This document shows, piece by piece, positions 9,367-19,423 of a stretch of 64,000 nt of DNA. The position numbers and the translations under genes are program-made. The notes beneath the pieces are model-generated. The model searched no databases. It was given only the letters and a program-made list of their open reading frames with translations, and was not told the origin of the DNA. The stretch covers positions 434,001-498,000 of the forward strand of contig JAOWCC010000930.1 of assembly GCA_030867875.1 (NCBI GenBank), given 5' to 3'. Every line of letters begins with the position of its first letter. The stretch's first letter is position 1. This DNA is from Actinernus sp. WN-2022. Lineage: Eukaryota; Cnidaria; Anthozoa; Actiniaria; Actinernidae.

Positions 9367-10826
9367 GTTTTCGAAAGAGGTTCGTAGCCGTCGACCGGCG
9401 CTCCTTCGATCCAATGCTCTCCACCATGTCCACAAGCCGCGTGATGGATGTGCTTCTGGATTCTTTCGGATTCGCGTTTCAACCAGCGTAGAGCGGCTTT
9501 GCTGGCTTTGTTAGAATCGCTCTCTGGCCAGAAGGATTTTTCGTATGCCGACTGGGGTACTGTGATTGCTTTTCCGGGGCAAACGATCTTCGTTTCCCCA
9601 CGACTGCAACGATCTGCGTGGCGTTGAAGGTTCGAGGCTTTTGTGAACCGTTGCTTACAATCGTTGCATACGTAGATGCTCCCTATCTTGTTGATGTTCT
9701 TGATGTAGAAGGCATGTCCGTCGTATATCCCAATCGTCATCGTATGCTTGTAGTGGGCTGCATGTCGCATCAGATGCCAAGCGCCATCCTCCGTAGGTTC
9801 GTACACCCGAATACCGATTCCAAAGTGCAACTCGACTTCCTCCAGCTGGCCTAAGGAAGTTCTGGGAACGTCTTGCGTGGGCGCTGCCAGGCGATAGAAG
9901 TCCTGGGCAAGTTTTCGAGCTGTGACGCAACACCTATCTGCTCGTGCTCCTTCGTGCATGGCAAGGCAGCGCCACAGACATAGGTTGTCACCATATCGAT
10001 CAAGGGCAAGCATTCCTTTTTTCTGGCGAAGCCATTGGGGCAGTGGGCCTGTTCCCAACAGAGGCTGACGATCGAGCACGACTTTGACATCCACGTGAAT
10101 CCAACGCACGAATGCCCACTGAGTATTTGGCCGATTGATGTTGTCAGGATTCAAACGAGCTGTCTCCTTGCTATTGATCCACTCCTCTGCATTGTCTAGG
10201 ACATTCAACCATGGAGAGCCTGGGACTGTCTTCGAGAAGAGCATCATCCGCCCGTCGTTGACATTGCGAATGCGATACGAGTAACCATACCGTAGGTAGA
10301 AGCTAGTTTCTACGTTTGCAGTCAACTTTCCCATGATCCTAGGCGTCAAATCGCCTGCCACACCTTGGAAGAAGCGCCATCGAATAGTGCGCCTACCTTT
10401 TTCCTCTCCCTCGAGCGTACCATCTCTCTCGTCGAGAATAGGGGCTGCTTCTCGAGCTAGACTCCGTTCTAGTGGCTCACTACGAGGCTCTTGCAGGAAC
10501 CTTCGGACGGCTCGGCGTTTGTGGGGCAAACGTCTTCGAGGATTCGCTATGGACCTTTCTTTGTCAGCCTTTGCCCTTAGACTTGCCGTGATCTCCTCAT
10601 TCAACTGTTGGATTTCGCGTGCACGTTGAGCGCGTTTGTGTGGATCTTCAGGATCACCTCGAAGAGCTGGAAACCTACCTGTTCGATCGGCTCGTTCGAT
10701 TCTATTCTCCCATTCGAGAGCGCGAGCCTCAACTATTGTCTGGGCGAGCCTGGCTTTGTCGAACCTCATAGTACCTCGCAACCCAAATTGCTTTGCTTGC
10801 GTACGTAGTTCTTCTAGGGTGACCAT
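9367..10826 (-). pseudogene. Polinton PolB N-terminal third, separated from its core by a transposon
   Basis: The open frame starts at ATG 10826 with a SAP-like helical N-terminus (LEELRTQAKQFGLRG) and a long basic region (NPRRRLPHKRRAVRRF). About residue 280 is the DNLCLWRCLAMHEG block common to Maverick-type polymerases. A C2H2-like zinc finger (CNDCKQRF followed by NLQRHADRC) lies near residues 385-405, then GAPVDGYEP just before the break. The printed frame runs on to 9294 only by reading into the transposon. Frame arithmetic (a 1045-bp insertion including the TSD) places the downstream part at 5853-8324 in phase, so this is one gene interrupted once here. It presumably encoded protein-primed replication of the element. 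Confidence 0.85.
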
Positions 10827-11002
10827 CTTCTACCTTGCGTGTTGACGAACGTCGATGTCGCGGGGCGAAGAACGCACAATCGGTGTCGATATACTATATG
10901 CTAATGATATCTCTAATAGGTTCTCAAGTTTTGGATTTTTAGGTGCAAGAATGTCTAGGGACAATTTGGATGTTGCGAGAGAATTTCAACCCTTAGGATC
11001 CC
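10827..11002. other. 5' flank of the polymerase gene, possible right end of the Polinton
   Basis: This short AT-rich stretch lies upstream of the minus-strand polymerase start. A TATA-like TATAGTATATC appears on the minus strand (near 10890-10900). It should contain the right end of the Polinton, but the matching left end is outside the window, so no terminal inverted repeat can be confirmed. Confidence 0.3.
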
Positions 11003-11330
11003 AGTAGTATATCCGGAGTCAAAACTGATACCACTTTTTGTTGCGCAACAAAAGGATGTTTTGGAGGTCTTCGTTCGTTTTTATTGAAAACATCGACAAT
11101 GTTGAAAACGTCAAAAAGACCTACAAATTCGTTGAAATAAACCATCGACAAGGTCGGTCCCGACCGAAGGGAGGTCCGTCATTGTCGATGTTTTTCAACG
11201 AATTGGTAGGTCTTTTTGATGTTTTTCAACAAATTGTCTATGTTTTCAATAAAAACGAACGAAGACCTCCATAACATTCTGTTTTTTGCGCAACAAAAAG
11301 TGGTATCATTTTGACTCCGGATATACTACT
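11003..11330. mobile_element. Long palindromic fold-back element (MITE-like)
   Basis: Two arms of about 150 bp are imperfect reverse complements of each other. The outer ends are AGTAGTATATCCGGAGTC and its complement, both arms contain GATACCACTTTTTGTTGCG, and a GTCGGTCCCGACC hairpin lies near the centre. No ORF is credible. Single-base differences and one indel between the arms indicate age. It sits beside the polymerase 5' flank, so it could be an independent MITE or part of the Polinton edge. No clear target duplication was found. Confidence 0.75.
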
Positions 11331-11884
11331 CAGTCACTTCATAATGTTATTGATTTATTCTTTAAAATAAAATGTTATGGTTCATTTTAAGGACGGTATT
11401 TATTTCCTTAGTTACTTTTCATCAAGGCTTTGAAGCACGTTTCAGGCTCCAACTAAAACAGACTCGTGATTCAAATGTTCAGCCGTACACAACCTTTCTT
11501 GTAATACTCTATATCTGTAGGAGCACGTGGTAGTTTTAACCTGTTAACTTTCTTATTTCACAAACGAAACATGCTCAACACACTAACTCAATGCTTGATA
11601 TTGTACTGATGTGTTTTATGCACGAGAGCACAGAATATGATTACAAATATTATAGAATCGACATCTGACACCCGAGTGTTATAAGGAAGGGTACTCGAGT
11701 TCCGGATGTATGACGTCACCCCCCTTTTTCGTTCCGTTTCAACCGATTACACTTTTTTCCGTCTATTAAAGAATAATTTGACATGTCGGTTTGAAATGTA
11801 ATTTTACTTTCGAATAGAAAACAACTCGATCTAGTAACTAACATCCCGCTCCACACGACCAAGAACCTCAAGCCTCTTCGTCCA
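11331..11884. other. Non-coding, nothing recognised
   Basis: AT-rich unique-looking sequence. One isolated GACGTCA site occurs near 11711. No gene, RNA or repeat could be supported. Confidence 0.4.
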
Positions 11885-12095
11885 ATGATCGGCACTGATC
11901 TTCCTTTTCCGAGAAGACGTGAAGGCCTAGCCATTTGCAGTTCGAGAACGAGGTTGTTTAACACAGGCAGCACCTTCTACTCAGTTATTTTAAGATCCTG
12001 TTGGTATACGGCCGGACTTTTAACGTGCGATATCCAACATATCAGGCCGGTGTATAAAGTGCAAGGAGAGCCAATAAAACAACTTTAACTCTTTT
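11885..12095 (-). repeat. Degenerate SINE-tail-like repeat
   Basis: The segment GAGAAGACGTGAAGGCCTAG followed by CCATTTGCAG and a downstream GGCAGCACCTTCT resembles the body of the tRNA-derived SINE at 63600-63778, which has the same order of blocks. The tRNA-like head is not recognisable here. Similarity was judged by eye and is low. Confidence 0.45.
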
Positions 12096-12950
12096 TGCCC
12101 CAAATTCTATTTCTGATATACTTCAGTTGTCTAACTTAGTTTTCTTTAAGAGGCAGGAGCAGCTAGACTAAGTGTTGCCTGAATTGCGAGATTGATTCGT
12201 CTTTTGATGTAACAATGGAACCTACGGGATTCTATTGTAGTCAGCTTTGTCTTGAGAGGGAGTTGATTCGATCATGTTATGACGTCACAGCATCCGAGGA
12301 AAGTAACCAAAATTAGGAATCAAATGCCAGAAATGTTACTAAAGTTGCAAGATTAATACCTTTTTGTGAGAAACAAACACAATAGTACAACATTTTTTTT
12401 ACATTATACTTGCATACGCCTTTAACAACTGAGCTAATCCTCGGAGACCTCTATAGACTAGACCACGTGGATGTGACAATGCTGGTGCCGTAATCCGATT
12501 GTAACAATATCATCACCACCACCATCATCATCACCATCCTTTCGTCTAATAGCAAGAGGCACTAATTTAAGTATTACAAGGAGATTATCAGTTTCGAGGC
12601 CAGATCTAGAATGAATACGTTTTTTCGCTCTTCGCTGAGTCTTCTCCATGCAGGGGTATCATAGATCGTCGTTAAAACTCGTCTCGTGTAACATCATCTG
12701 AAAGGGCTGTGTCATGGTAAGAGACCTTTCAATTGTATCTGCTGTCCGGTCCAAACACGGTAATTTTAAGCGATTTCCATATTAACTGGCCCGAATCGCT
12801 CGCACACGTAGGATGGCAAAAATCAAAGAAAATGTGGAAAAATGACTAAAAAACTGTGTAAAGATATAGTTTGCAAGGAAAATATTGAACATCATTCCTT
12901 TCAATCAAGCATTGAGAAGGGGAGTTTAATTAACTGTTTGTATCAGTACC
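12096..12950. other. Non-coding, short trinucleotide tract only
   Basis: Unique-looking AT-rich DNA with one ATGACGTCACAG site near 12280 and a CAT/CAC trinucleotide run at about 12510-12537. No gene is supported. Confidence 0.4.
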
Positions 12951-13107
12951 AATACAAAAATGAAAGGCTGATTGTACGGTTAGGGAAATATATAATTATT
13001 ACCGACATTTCGGTTAGCACGGCCAACCTTCCTCAGAGTATATAAGTATATGGCCATATATATGGTTGTAATAATTATATATTTCCCTAACTGTAGCCTT
13101 TTGTATT
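12951..13107. mobile_element. Short fold-back MITE
   Basis: The arms AATACAAAA..GGCT..GTTAGGGAAATATATAATT on the left and their reverse complement on the right enclose a loop of about 70 bp. The inner 23 bp of each arm (ending ATATATAATTATTAC) match almost perfectly. No coding capacity. Confidence 0.65.
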
Positions 13108-13898
13108 CGTATATATTAGTATTCGTATATATTTGCTGATTAGATCCAAGGTGATCCGGTTCTTGCAATTAGTCCGAATTGGTCCTTGCATCAAGTAGTT
13201 TACATTTTGTATCTACCACTCGAACTGTGACTCCATACTCACATGCGCATGCGCAGTATCATGACATAACGGCTTTTACACTCAAACTATTGTTGAACGT
13301 TCAGATGGTAGCGGGATGTTTGTTACATGACATTTAATAAGCCAATGAAAGCATCGTGGCTTGATTGTATCTGGAAATCGTATGAATTTGTAAAATATGT
13401 AATATAACTGCTTCCTGAAAAGCTCAACAAGATATGCAAACACCAAGGAAGAATAATCAAATGGTGACTTTTAATGAGTTTTATTCAGCACAAATGGCAA
13501 ATATATTTTGACAACAACAAATCGATCGAGAAAGAGTATTTTACAAGTTACTAACCTCAGGCAATTACATTAACAAGCCACGTGATGGGGTCCCGCTACG
13601 CGTTGGACGTGAGGGGGCTGGGGCAAGCAGTCCGTCCTTGCTCTATTTCAAGTTTTGCTTGTTGTTTTGCCATTTGAAAGTGGTAATGTGATAAAAAAAA
13701 TGCTGGCCTGGGATTGGTCGGGAAAATAATTGGCTCTCGGTACTTACGTCATGACATCGAGCCAAATATTTTCCCGTTCTGTCCCAGTCCCACTCAGTCA
13801 ATAAGTACCCGCTATTTACATTGGTGGGCAATCGTCACAGCCTTGTCAGATAAAACAGCTTGCAAAAATAAGTAATTCTGTGAAATATGAGCACCATA
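13108..13898. other. Non-coding, nothing recognised
   Basis: No convincing ORF, RNA gene or repeat was seen. A short alternating CATGCGCATGCGCA tract lies near 13240. Confidence 0.35.
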
Positions 13899-14410
13899 CC
13901 GTTAGAACCCTGCTAACTCGAACTCCCAAGGGAAACCAAAAATAGTTCGAGTTAGCGGGGATTCGAGTTATCGGGGTCGGTGTAAATACTGTAAACACTG
14001 AAGAACTAACCAAGTTGAGAAAACTTCAAGAACCATTTAAATTCGGATTATACTACGTTTGTGTTTGTGTACTAGGCAATTAAAATCGTTATCCTGTGCG
14101 GTCAGAATGTCAATAGTGACCAGATTTAGGTCTTTATAAGTGGGTTTGAATTGCTGTATCAATAAGATCCAATATTCCGACAAGTCAATAAGCTATGTTC
14201 TAACACTTTGAATCTCCCCGAATGATGTTCTAGAAATAGAGTTTGAGTTAACGTGGCAAATTTTAGCCAATGAAAATTAAAATTAGTTCGAGTTATCGGG
14301 GAGTTCGAGTTATCGGGGTTCGAGTTAAACGATAGTAAATGACTGTAAAAACAGGGGCAAAAGGAGTTTGAGTTCGAGTTATCCGGGTTTGAGTTAACTG
14401 GGTTCTACTG
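13899..14410. mobile_element. pogo/Tigger-like non-autonomous element
   Basis: The ends carry related inverted repeats around TAGAACCC..TAACTCGAAC and are flanked by TA on both sides (13897-13898, 14411-14412). Many internal copies of GTTCGAGTTATCGGGG cluster near both ends, the subterminal pattern of pogo/Tigger-type elements. There is no transposase ORF. The superfamily is inferred from the TA target and end composition. Confidence 0.6.
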
Positions 14411-14474
14411 TAGTTTACTTGCTACCGAGAGTAATTAGGATTTCAATTTCTACTTTCGCGTTTTTTCCAAAGGT

Positions 14475-15230
14475 TTACACTCGTTCTCAATAACACGTGC
14501 AGGTTCGAATGGAAACTCCTGACTTCGAAGTCGTTTCTGGTGGATGTCAATCAAACGGTTTCCATGGAGTTTGAAGTGAACCGTTGTGTGAGTAAATTCG
14601 GGAAACTACCATTTTATAAACATGGAAAAGTCTTTCCCAAAGTCGCTTAGATGGAGAGTAATCATGCTTAGAGCCAAGGGTTTGCAAAATAGGGAAATCA
14701 CATAAACTTTATGTGTGAGCGTGCGGTTTGTGTATAAGAAATCTGATTGTTTATATAGCTTCAAAGGTCTTGGAAAAAGAATTATAGTTATTTTTATTCA
14801 TCCAGTTGCAGATATGCTCCTTATAAGAGGTTTTATCGAGCAATACCCTCGAGCTCTACCTTGACGAGCTCCAGGCATGGATTTCGACAGGGCAAATTTT
14901 TTTTAAACTCTCAGGTCATGGATTATCGGCAATGCTCTCACTCTCGACTGACATTTCGGTGAGGAATTCAAGCAAAAAACAATCGTTTTTCGGCTTAGCA
15001 TCCGCCATTTCTCTACCTATGTCGCTTCAAATTACTTACGATTCCATTGACCTCCTACACTATTTATGTTTCCTCCACATCTGGGAGTTGTATGGCGACG
15101 TTTTCGTAGTATTATTTAGCATGCAGACCAGTGTTGCCATAGAAATATAGTTGAGTGACATCCACCAAATTGACGTTTTCCGTCGGAAATTCAATTTCGA
15201 ACCTGCACGTGTTATTGAGAACGAGTGTAA
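14475..15230. mobile_element. DNA transposon remnant with 35-bp perfect terminal inverted repeats
   Basis: TTACACTCGTTCTCAATAAC at 14475 is the start of a 35-bp inverted repeat repeated without mismatch at 15196-15230. Weaker similarity continues inward, including GGTGGATGTCA in both arms. A 72-codon ORF inside has no recognisable features and I do not call it. No clear target duplication could be fixed, so the superfamily is open. Confidence 0.75.
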
Positions 15231-16274
15231 GTGCTAATAACTTTTGGAACAAATATTAAGTTATAAAACCCTTAAGTTGCATACTATAAATAATTTCGTA
15301 CTGTTCTTTCAGGAGACAGTGTCTATTTTTCTGCAAATGTTTAAATTCTGAATCTCTACAAATTAGGTTACACCTTTTACTGAAAGGTCAAGAGAAAATA
15401 AGGGATAGATGTCCTTTAGTTTCTCTTGATAAGGTCTATAACCCACGTGCGATAGATATTTTCAAGACCTCTCTGAAAATCACATCCGTGAGAGAGCTTC
15501 CTGATAAAATATTATTATTACTAGCAGGGATCCATTTCGACAGCTCGGGCTGCCTGTGGTATGAGCGTTACACACAGAGAGGCCAACACTTAGCGTGTTA
15601 TTATATAAGATTATTATTATATTTCAAAAAAGCCGTTGTCGGTCAGTTTTACTCAAGCTAACGCGGCGACCAGATCTTATCATTAGTTCTTCCTTTGACT
15701 ATTTTTTTTACTTAGTTTCATGGGCTCGCTGTAATTGGCATTAGCTTTCATCCTGCATTTATCATTTTATTTCTACTATCGTTCGTGGTGTCCTTTCTGT
15801 TATGATGGAGAAGCTTAATAATAAACACTGCTTTTTCAGGTGTCTTATTTTATTTTTGGGTTACCTGTGGTGCGCGTCACAACTTGACGAAAAAAAAAAA
15901 AAAAAGAACAGGAAAACAGGCTACGCGAAACCCTGATTATACTGCGTACTTCCTGGTTGGATGTTTGGATTCACAGCAGTGTTTTGCGATTGCTCCATTG
16001 GGATTGTCTCCCGGTAACCGGTGAGATTATCCTAAACGAAATAAAAAATATTGAAGGTTAATAGTACACTCTCACCCCAACGATCTTCATATGAGCCTGA
16101 TCTACCTCTATTTTAATACGGTAATTTTAATAAGCTAAACTTCTTTACATGAAAGCCGCATATGTAATATGTAAGTAGAAACATACACCGTATTTAAAAA
16201 AAGGAAACAACTTCTACTACTATCACTAAGAAAAAAGCATATATGCCTAATAAAATAGCAACATCATATCAGTT
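15231..16274. other. Non-coding, nothing recognised
   Basis: Contains a poly-A run near 15886-15905 and otherwise unique-looking AT-rich sequence. No gene, RNA or repeat could be supported. Confidence 0.35.
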
Positions 16275-16739
16275 AGGGACTGGTCATAAAGTATATTAAT
16301 AGGGGAGGGGGGGTGGGCTGCAAAAATCAAATCTTCCTAATAAATTTTCGAAATCTGAGACCTCTGAAATGCATTTCCTGCACTTTGGACCACTTTGAAG
16401 AAAATTAAGGCATGACCCACCCCTGATGTAGTACATGGTTTTTCTTGGCCCACCCCTTTTTACATGTTGAAAAATAGTGACCCATCCCCTCTTTTTTACC
16501 AGCCCACCCCCCTATACTTCATGACCAGTCCCTTAATTGACCAAGTGTACGAAGCATGAGTTCACGAGTACATAAGGCATGGCCCACCCCTGATGTAGTA
16601 CATGGTTTTTCTTGGCCCACCCCTTTTTACATGTTGAAAAATAGTGACCCATCCCCTCTTTTTTACCAGCCCACCCCCCTATACTTCATGACCAGTCCCT
16701 TAATTGACCAAGTGTACGAAGCATGAGTTCACGAATACA
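16275..16739. mobile_element. MITE with an internal 167-bp tandem duplication
   Basis: Outer ends AGGGACTGGTCATAAAGTAT (16275) and the complementary CTTCATGACCAGTCCCT (ending 16533) define a MITE of about 260 bp. The sequence from about 16406 to 16572, including the right end, is then repeated almost identically at 16573-16739, so the right terminus occurs twice. The repeat contains G-poor CCCACCCC runs. Confidence 0.75.
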
Positions 16740-16809
16740 TAAGTATAAACAAATGAAAATCAACTAAATGCTAATTGACATTTTTTTGCTGTACAATGAT
16801 AGCTTTTTC

Positions 16810-17262
16810 GTAAAAGTTACTCTTGATTGAGATGTTTTAAATTAATAAGGTACTGAGGAGGGGAATTCCATAATTTAGCTCCTCTGTATGCAAAGCTTCC
16901 TTTATAGCATTTTGTCCTCGATACGCGGTCAATGATTCAATTATTATCACTTTGTCTAAGCCTAGATCTATAGGGATTATTTGCAGAAGTAATTGAGGAG
17001 AGATTGGTAAGATACTTAGGTACTCTGGTTTATGTTGTCGTACATCATTATTCTCAATTGTTGTCTGTCCCTTCTAAGGGCCAGATTATACCAGTTTATT
17101 TCATTTAGTATATCGGCAGACCTGACGTCATACCCTTGCGAGGTAATGATGCGTGCTGCACGATTTTGTAATTTCTGTAATCTTCTGGCTCGGCCCTTAT
17201 TAAGAATTCCCCATACTAATATTGCAATAGTCAAAAAGAGGCTCTATCAGGGCATTATGTAA
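16810..17262 (-). pseudogene. LINE reverse transcriptase C-terminal fragment (CR1/L2-like)
   Basis: Minus-strand translation gives the well-known thumb-region block of non-LTR reverse transcriptases: LVWGILNKGRARRLQKLQNR followed by AARIITSQGYDVRSADIL. After a stop near 17020 the family continues in other frames with a block like GSFAYRGAKLWNS (about 16850-16900). It is therefore frameshifted and inactive. Its upstream continuation is at 18530-18900, separated by a 1.27-kb insertion. Confidence 0.8.
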
Positions 17263-17264
17263 TG

Positions 17265-18530
17265 TTTAAAGTCCGACAATGAGGACTGGACGGGGATTTC
17301 AAGTCCGCGCAATTTGTTCCAGTCCGAGGCGCAGCCGAGGACTGGAACTAATTGCAAGGACTTGAAATCCCCGTCCAGTCCGAAATTGGAGGACTTTGAA
17401 CGACTTCAACTCCTCATTAATTATTCGGGAGGAATCAAAGACAAATAAAAGTTGCTGGTAGTTTAGTATTTTGCAAGGAAAACTAAAAAATATCGAGAAA
17501 ATAGGGCTACAAATTCTTTTAATCACTGTTATTATGAAGAGCAAAGTTAATTGAACAATCAGTGCTATTCAATTGCCTTTTGTTCATAATGCAATCAAAT
17601 ATTTTTTAAAGCATAGTCTCTCGGGATATGTTAGCTGCATTACCTGTTACAGTTACTGGTTTCAATTAAGCTAGTTCAGTGTTAATTGAACAAAACTTTA
17701 TTGAGCAATCATAATAATAATCAGTGCTATTCATGCCATTCGTACATATTGCTTTCAAGTAATGATGTTTTCTAAAGGCATAGTCTCTCGGGATATGCTA
17801 AATCAAGCCTGCGTTGCGAGTTACAGTTTTCCGGTTCAGTTCAGTGCAAATCCAGCATGGCGTCAAGAGCAACCGATTCCTCTGACGAGTTTGAGCCTCC
17901 ACTAAAGCGGTTCAGAAAACCTCTAGCGCCGAAGGAACAAGATTTAAAATTGAAAAATGCTATCCCAAAAGCAACATTATACAAGAATAACTGGGCAGTG
18001 AACATCTTTACTGAATGGCGTGATAATAGAGAAAACAAGATGGCCACTTTTGAACCCAAAAGTCAGTCAACATTTGTACCTCACGAGGAAGTTGAAAACT
18101 TGGATATTAAGCCATGGGAAAAAATGAGTGTGCCGTCACTTAATTTTTGGATTTCCAAATTTCTCCAAGAGGTGTGCAACAAGAAAGGAGAGAGATACCC
18201 GGCAAAAACAGATTGCTTCCCTAAAAAGATATTTGGAGTCGAGAGGCCGGTCGGATGTAAATATGATGAATAAATCAAATGAAAGGTATGCTGTATACAT
18301 AGTATATTATATGCATGTTCTATTAGAGGTATTACTCATATTATAGAAGCTATTTTTTCATTGCATAAAGATAACATGTTATTTTCTGCTCTCAGTTTCA
18401 ACTTGTTCCAGTAACTAGAAACTTTTCCAGTTACTGCTAGGAGGACTAGACCAGGTATCCAGTGTCCTCAAGGGATTAAAATCAGACCATTGGATTGGCT
18501 GAATACCTCGTGAATAATTAATGAGGACTT
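17265..18530. mobile_element. Insertion carrying a Crypton-like fragment, splitting the LINE
   Basis: The two LINE fragments on either side (16810-17262 and 18530-18900) belong to one reading direction, so the DNA between them arrived later. Near the left edge is a perfect-looking fold-back (17283-17381, ending GGACTGGACGGGG and its complement). A complementary pair CTCATTAATTATTC lies near 17413 and 18510, close to the outer borders. The interior holds the Crypton-like fragment at 17857-18290. Exact target duplications were not resolved. Confidence 0.5.
17857..18290 (+). pseudogene. Crypton/ZMYM-QRICH1-like N-terminal domain fragment, frameshifted
   Basis: The 138-codon frame contains NNWAVNIFTEWRDNREN and LNFWISKFLQEVCNKKGERY, the N-terminal domain pattern that in animals precedes Crypton-type tyrosine recombinases and their domesticated relatives (ZMYM2, QRICH1, KIAA1958). 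Around 18215-18230 the frame shifts. The overlapping frame continues the family pattern with SLKRYLESRGRSDVNMM before ending. The catalytic recombinase part is absent, so this is a truncated, inactive copy. The N-terminus is Ser/Asp-rich with a basic RFRKP patch. Assignment rests on my recognition of the motif order. Confidence 0.65.
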
Positions 18531-18900
18531 GAAGGTCATTTCTAGCACCTCTTGCGATAAAAAGAATCGTACCTGTTTTAAACCACTAATAGCACGGCAT
18601 ACTTTGTTGCTTAGAATATCAATATGTCTCGTGTCCCGTTTTAGATTATTATCAAGGAAGACTCCAAGTTATTTGGATGATTTAACTTTCATAATTGGTT
18701 TGTCTCCAATATAATACAAATAGGAGATATTTTGCCTAAATTGTATAGTTTGAAATCTGTCCCTATAAACACGTACTCAGTTTTGGTGACATTTAAACTG
18801 AGTTTGTTAGCCAGTAGCCAACGTTTCTAATATAGTAACTTTCTCCTGTAGTTTTGTTGTAGATCTGGCAGCAGTAGTGATTATTGTATATATATATATA
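18530..18900 (-). pseudogene. LINE reverse transcriptase middle fragment (CR1/L2-like)
   Basis: The minus strand encodes LTNKLSLNVTKTEYVFIG, then IGDKPIMKVKSSK, a TAA, LGVFLDNNLKRDTRHI and VCRAISGLKQVR, in the order expected of CR1/L2-type reverse transcriptase palm and thumb. The stop inside the SSK.LGV block shows it is dead. Downstream continuation is at 16810-17262. Confidence 0.8.
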
Positions 18901-19054
18901 CAGTCAATGCCAAAAAGGTTGTCCAGCAGAACATAATATAATACTATAATATCTATTGTTTTGGGCTATTGTTTTAGCCTAGACAATAGCCCAAAACAAT
19001 GGATATTATAGTATTATATTATGTTCTGCTGGACAACCTTTTTGGCATTGACTG
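18901..19054. mobile_element. Tc1/mariner-type palindromic MITE
   Basis: A 154-bp near-perfect palindrome begins CAGTCAATGCCAAAAAGG and ends with its complement. It sits between TA dinucleotides in a TATATA tract, as expected for TA target duplication. CAGT ends are typical of Tc1-like elements. There is no coding capacity. Confidence 0.85.
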
Positions 19055-19423
19055 TATATATATATATATATATATAGTGTATGAGAGAGCAAAAGAGTGA
19101 GAAAGTGAGAGAGTGACAGCGTATTGGCAATAATACTTGTTCTTCCAAGTTAAAAATATAACCGCTGGTCATCGTGCTTCCTTTACACCTAACTCGTTCT
19201 CAGGGTCGTGTTCTCGGTCAGTTCCAAGATGGCAGACAGGCCGACATCAGAAGGATTATATTTAGTGTTGTGTATTGTTTTACAACTAAATATTCCATTA
19301 TTATGGGCAAATTCAAGCTTGAGCATGTGCCTATCAAGGCCATATGCATGAAGAAGTTCAATGACTTTTCAGCGAGATTTTCAATTCAAGGACTTTTCAA
19401 TGCTGTAATTGAAGGACAATAAG
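19055..19423. other. 3' flank of the four-membrane-segment gene
   Basis: Starts with a TA-repeat and a GAGAGAGTGA-rich tract (to about 19120). The rest is unique-looking and lies downstream of the minus-strand stop at 19424, so it may hold its 3' UTR. An 82-codon plus-strand ORF here has no supporting features. Confidence 0.35.

Noticed and set aside
9655..9933. 92-codon minus-strand ORF
   Set aside because: It overlaps the polymerase N-terminal frame and has no features of its own.
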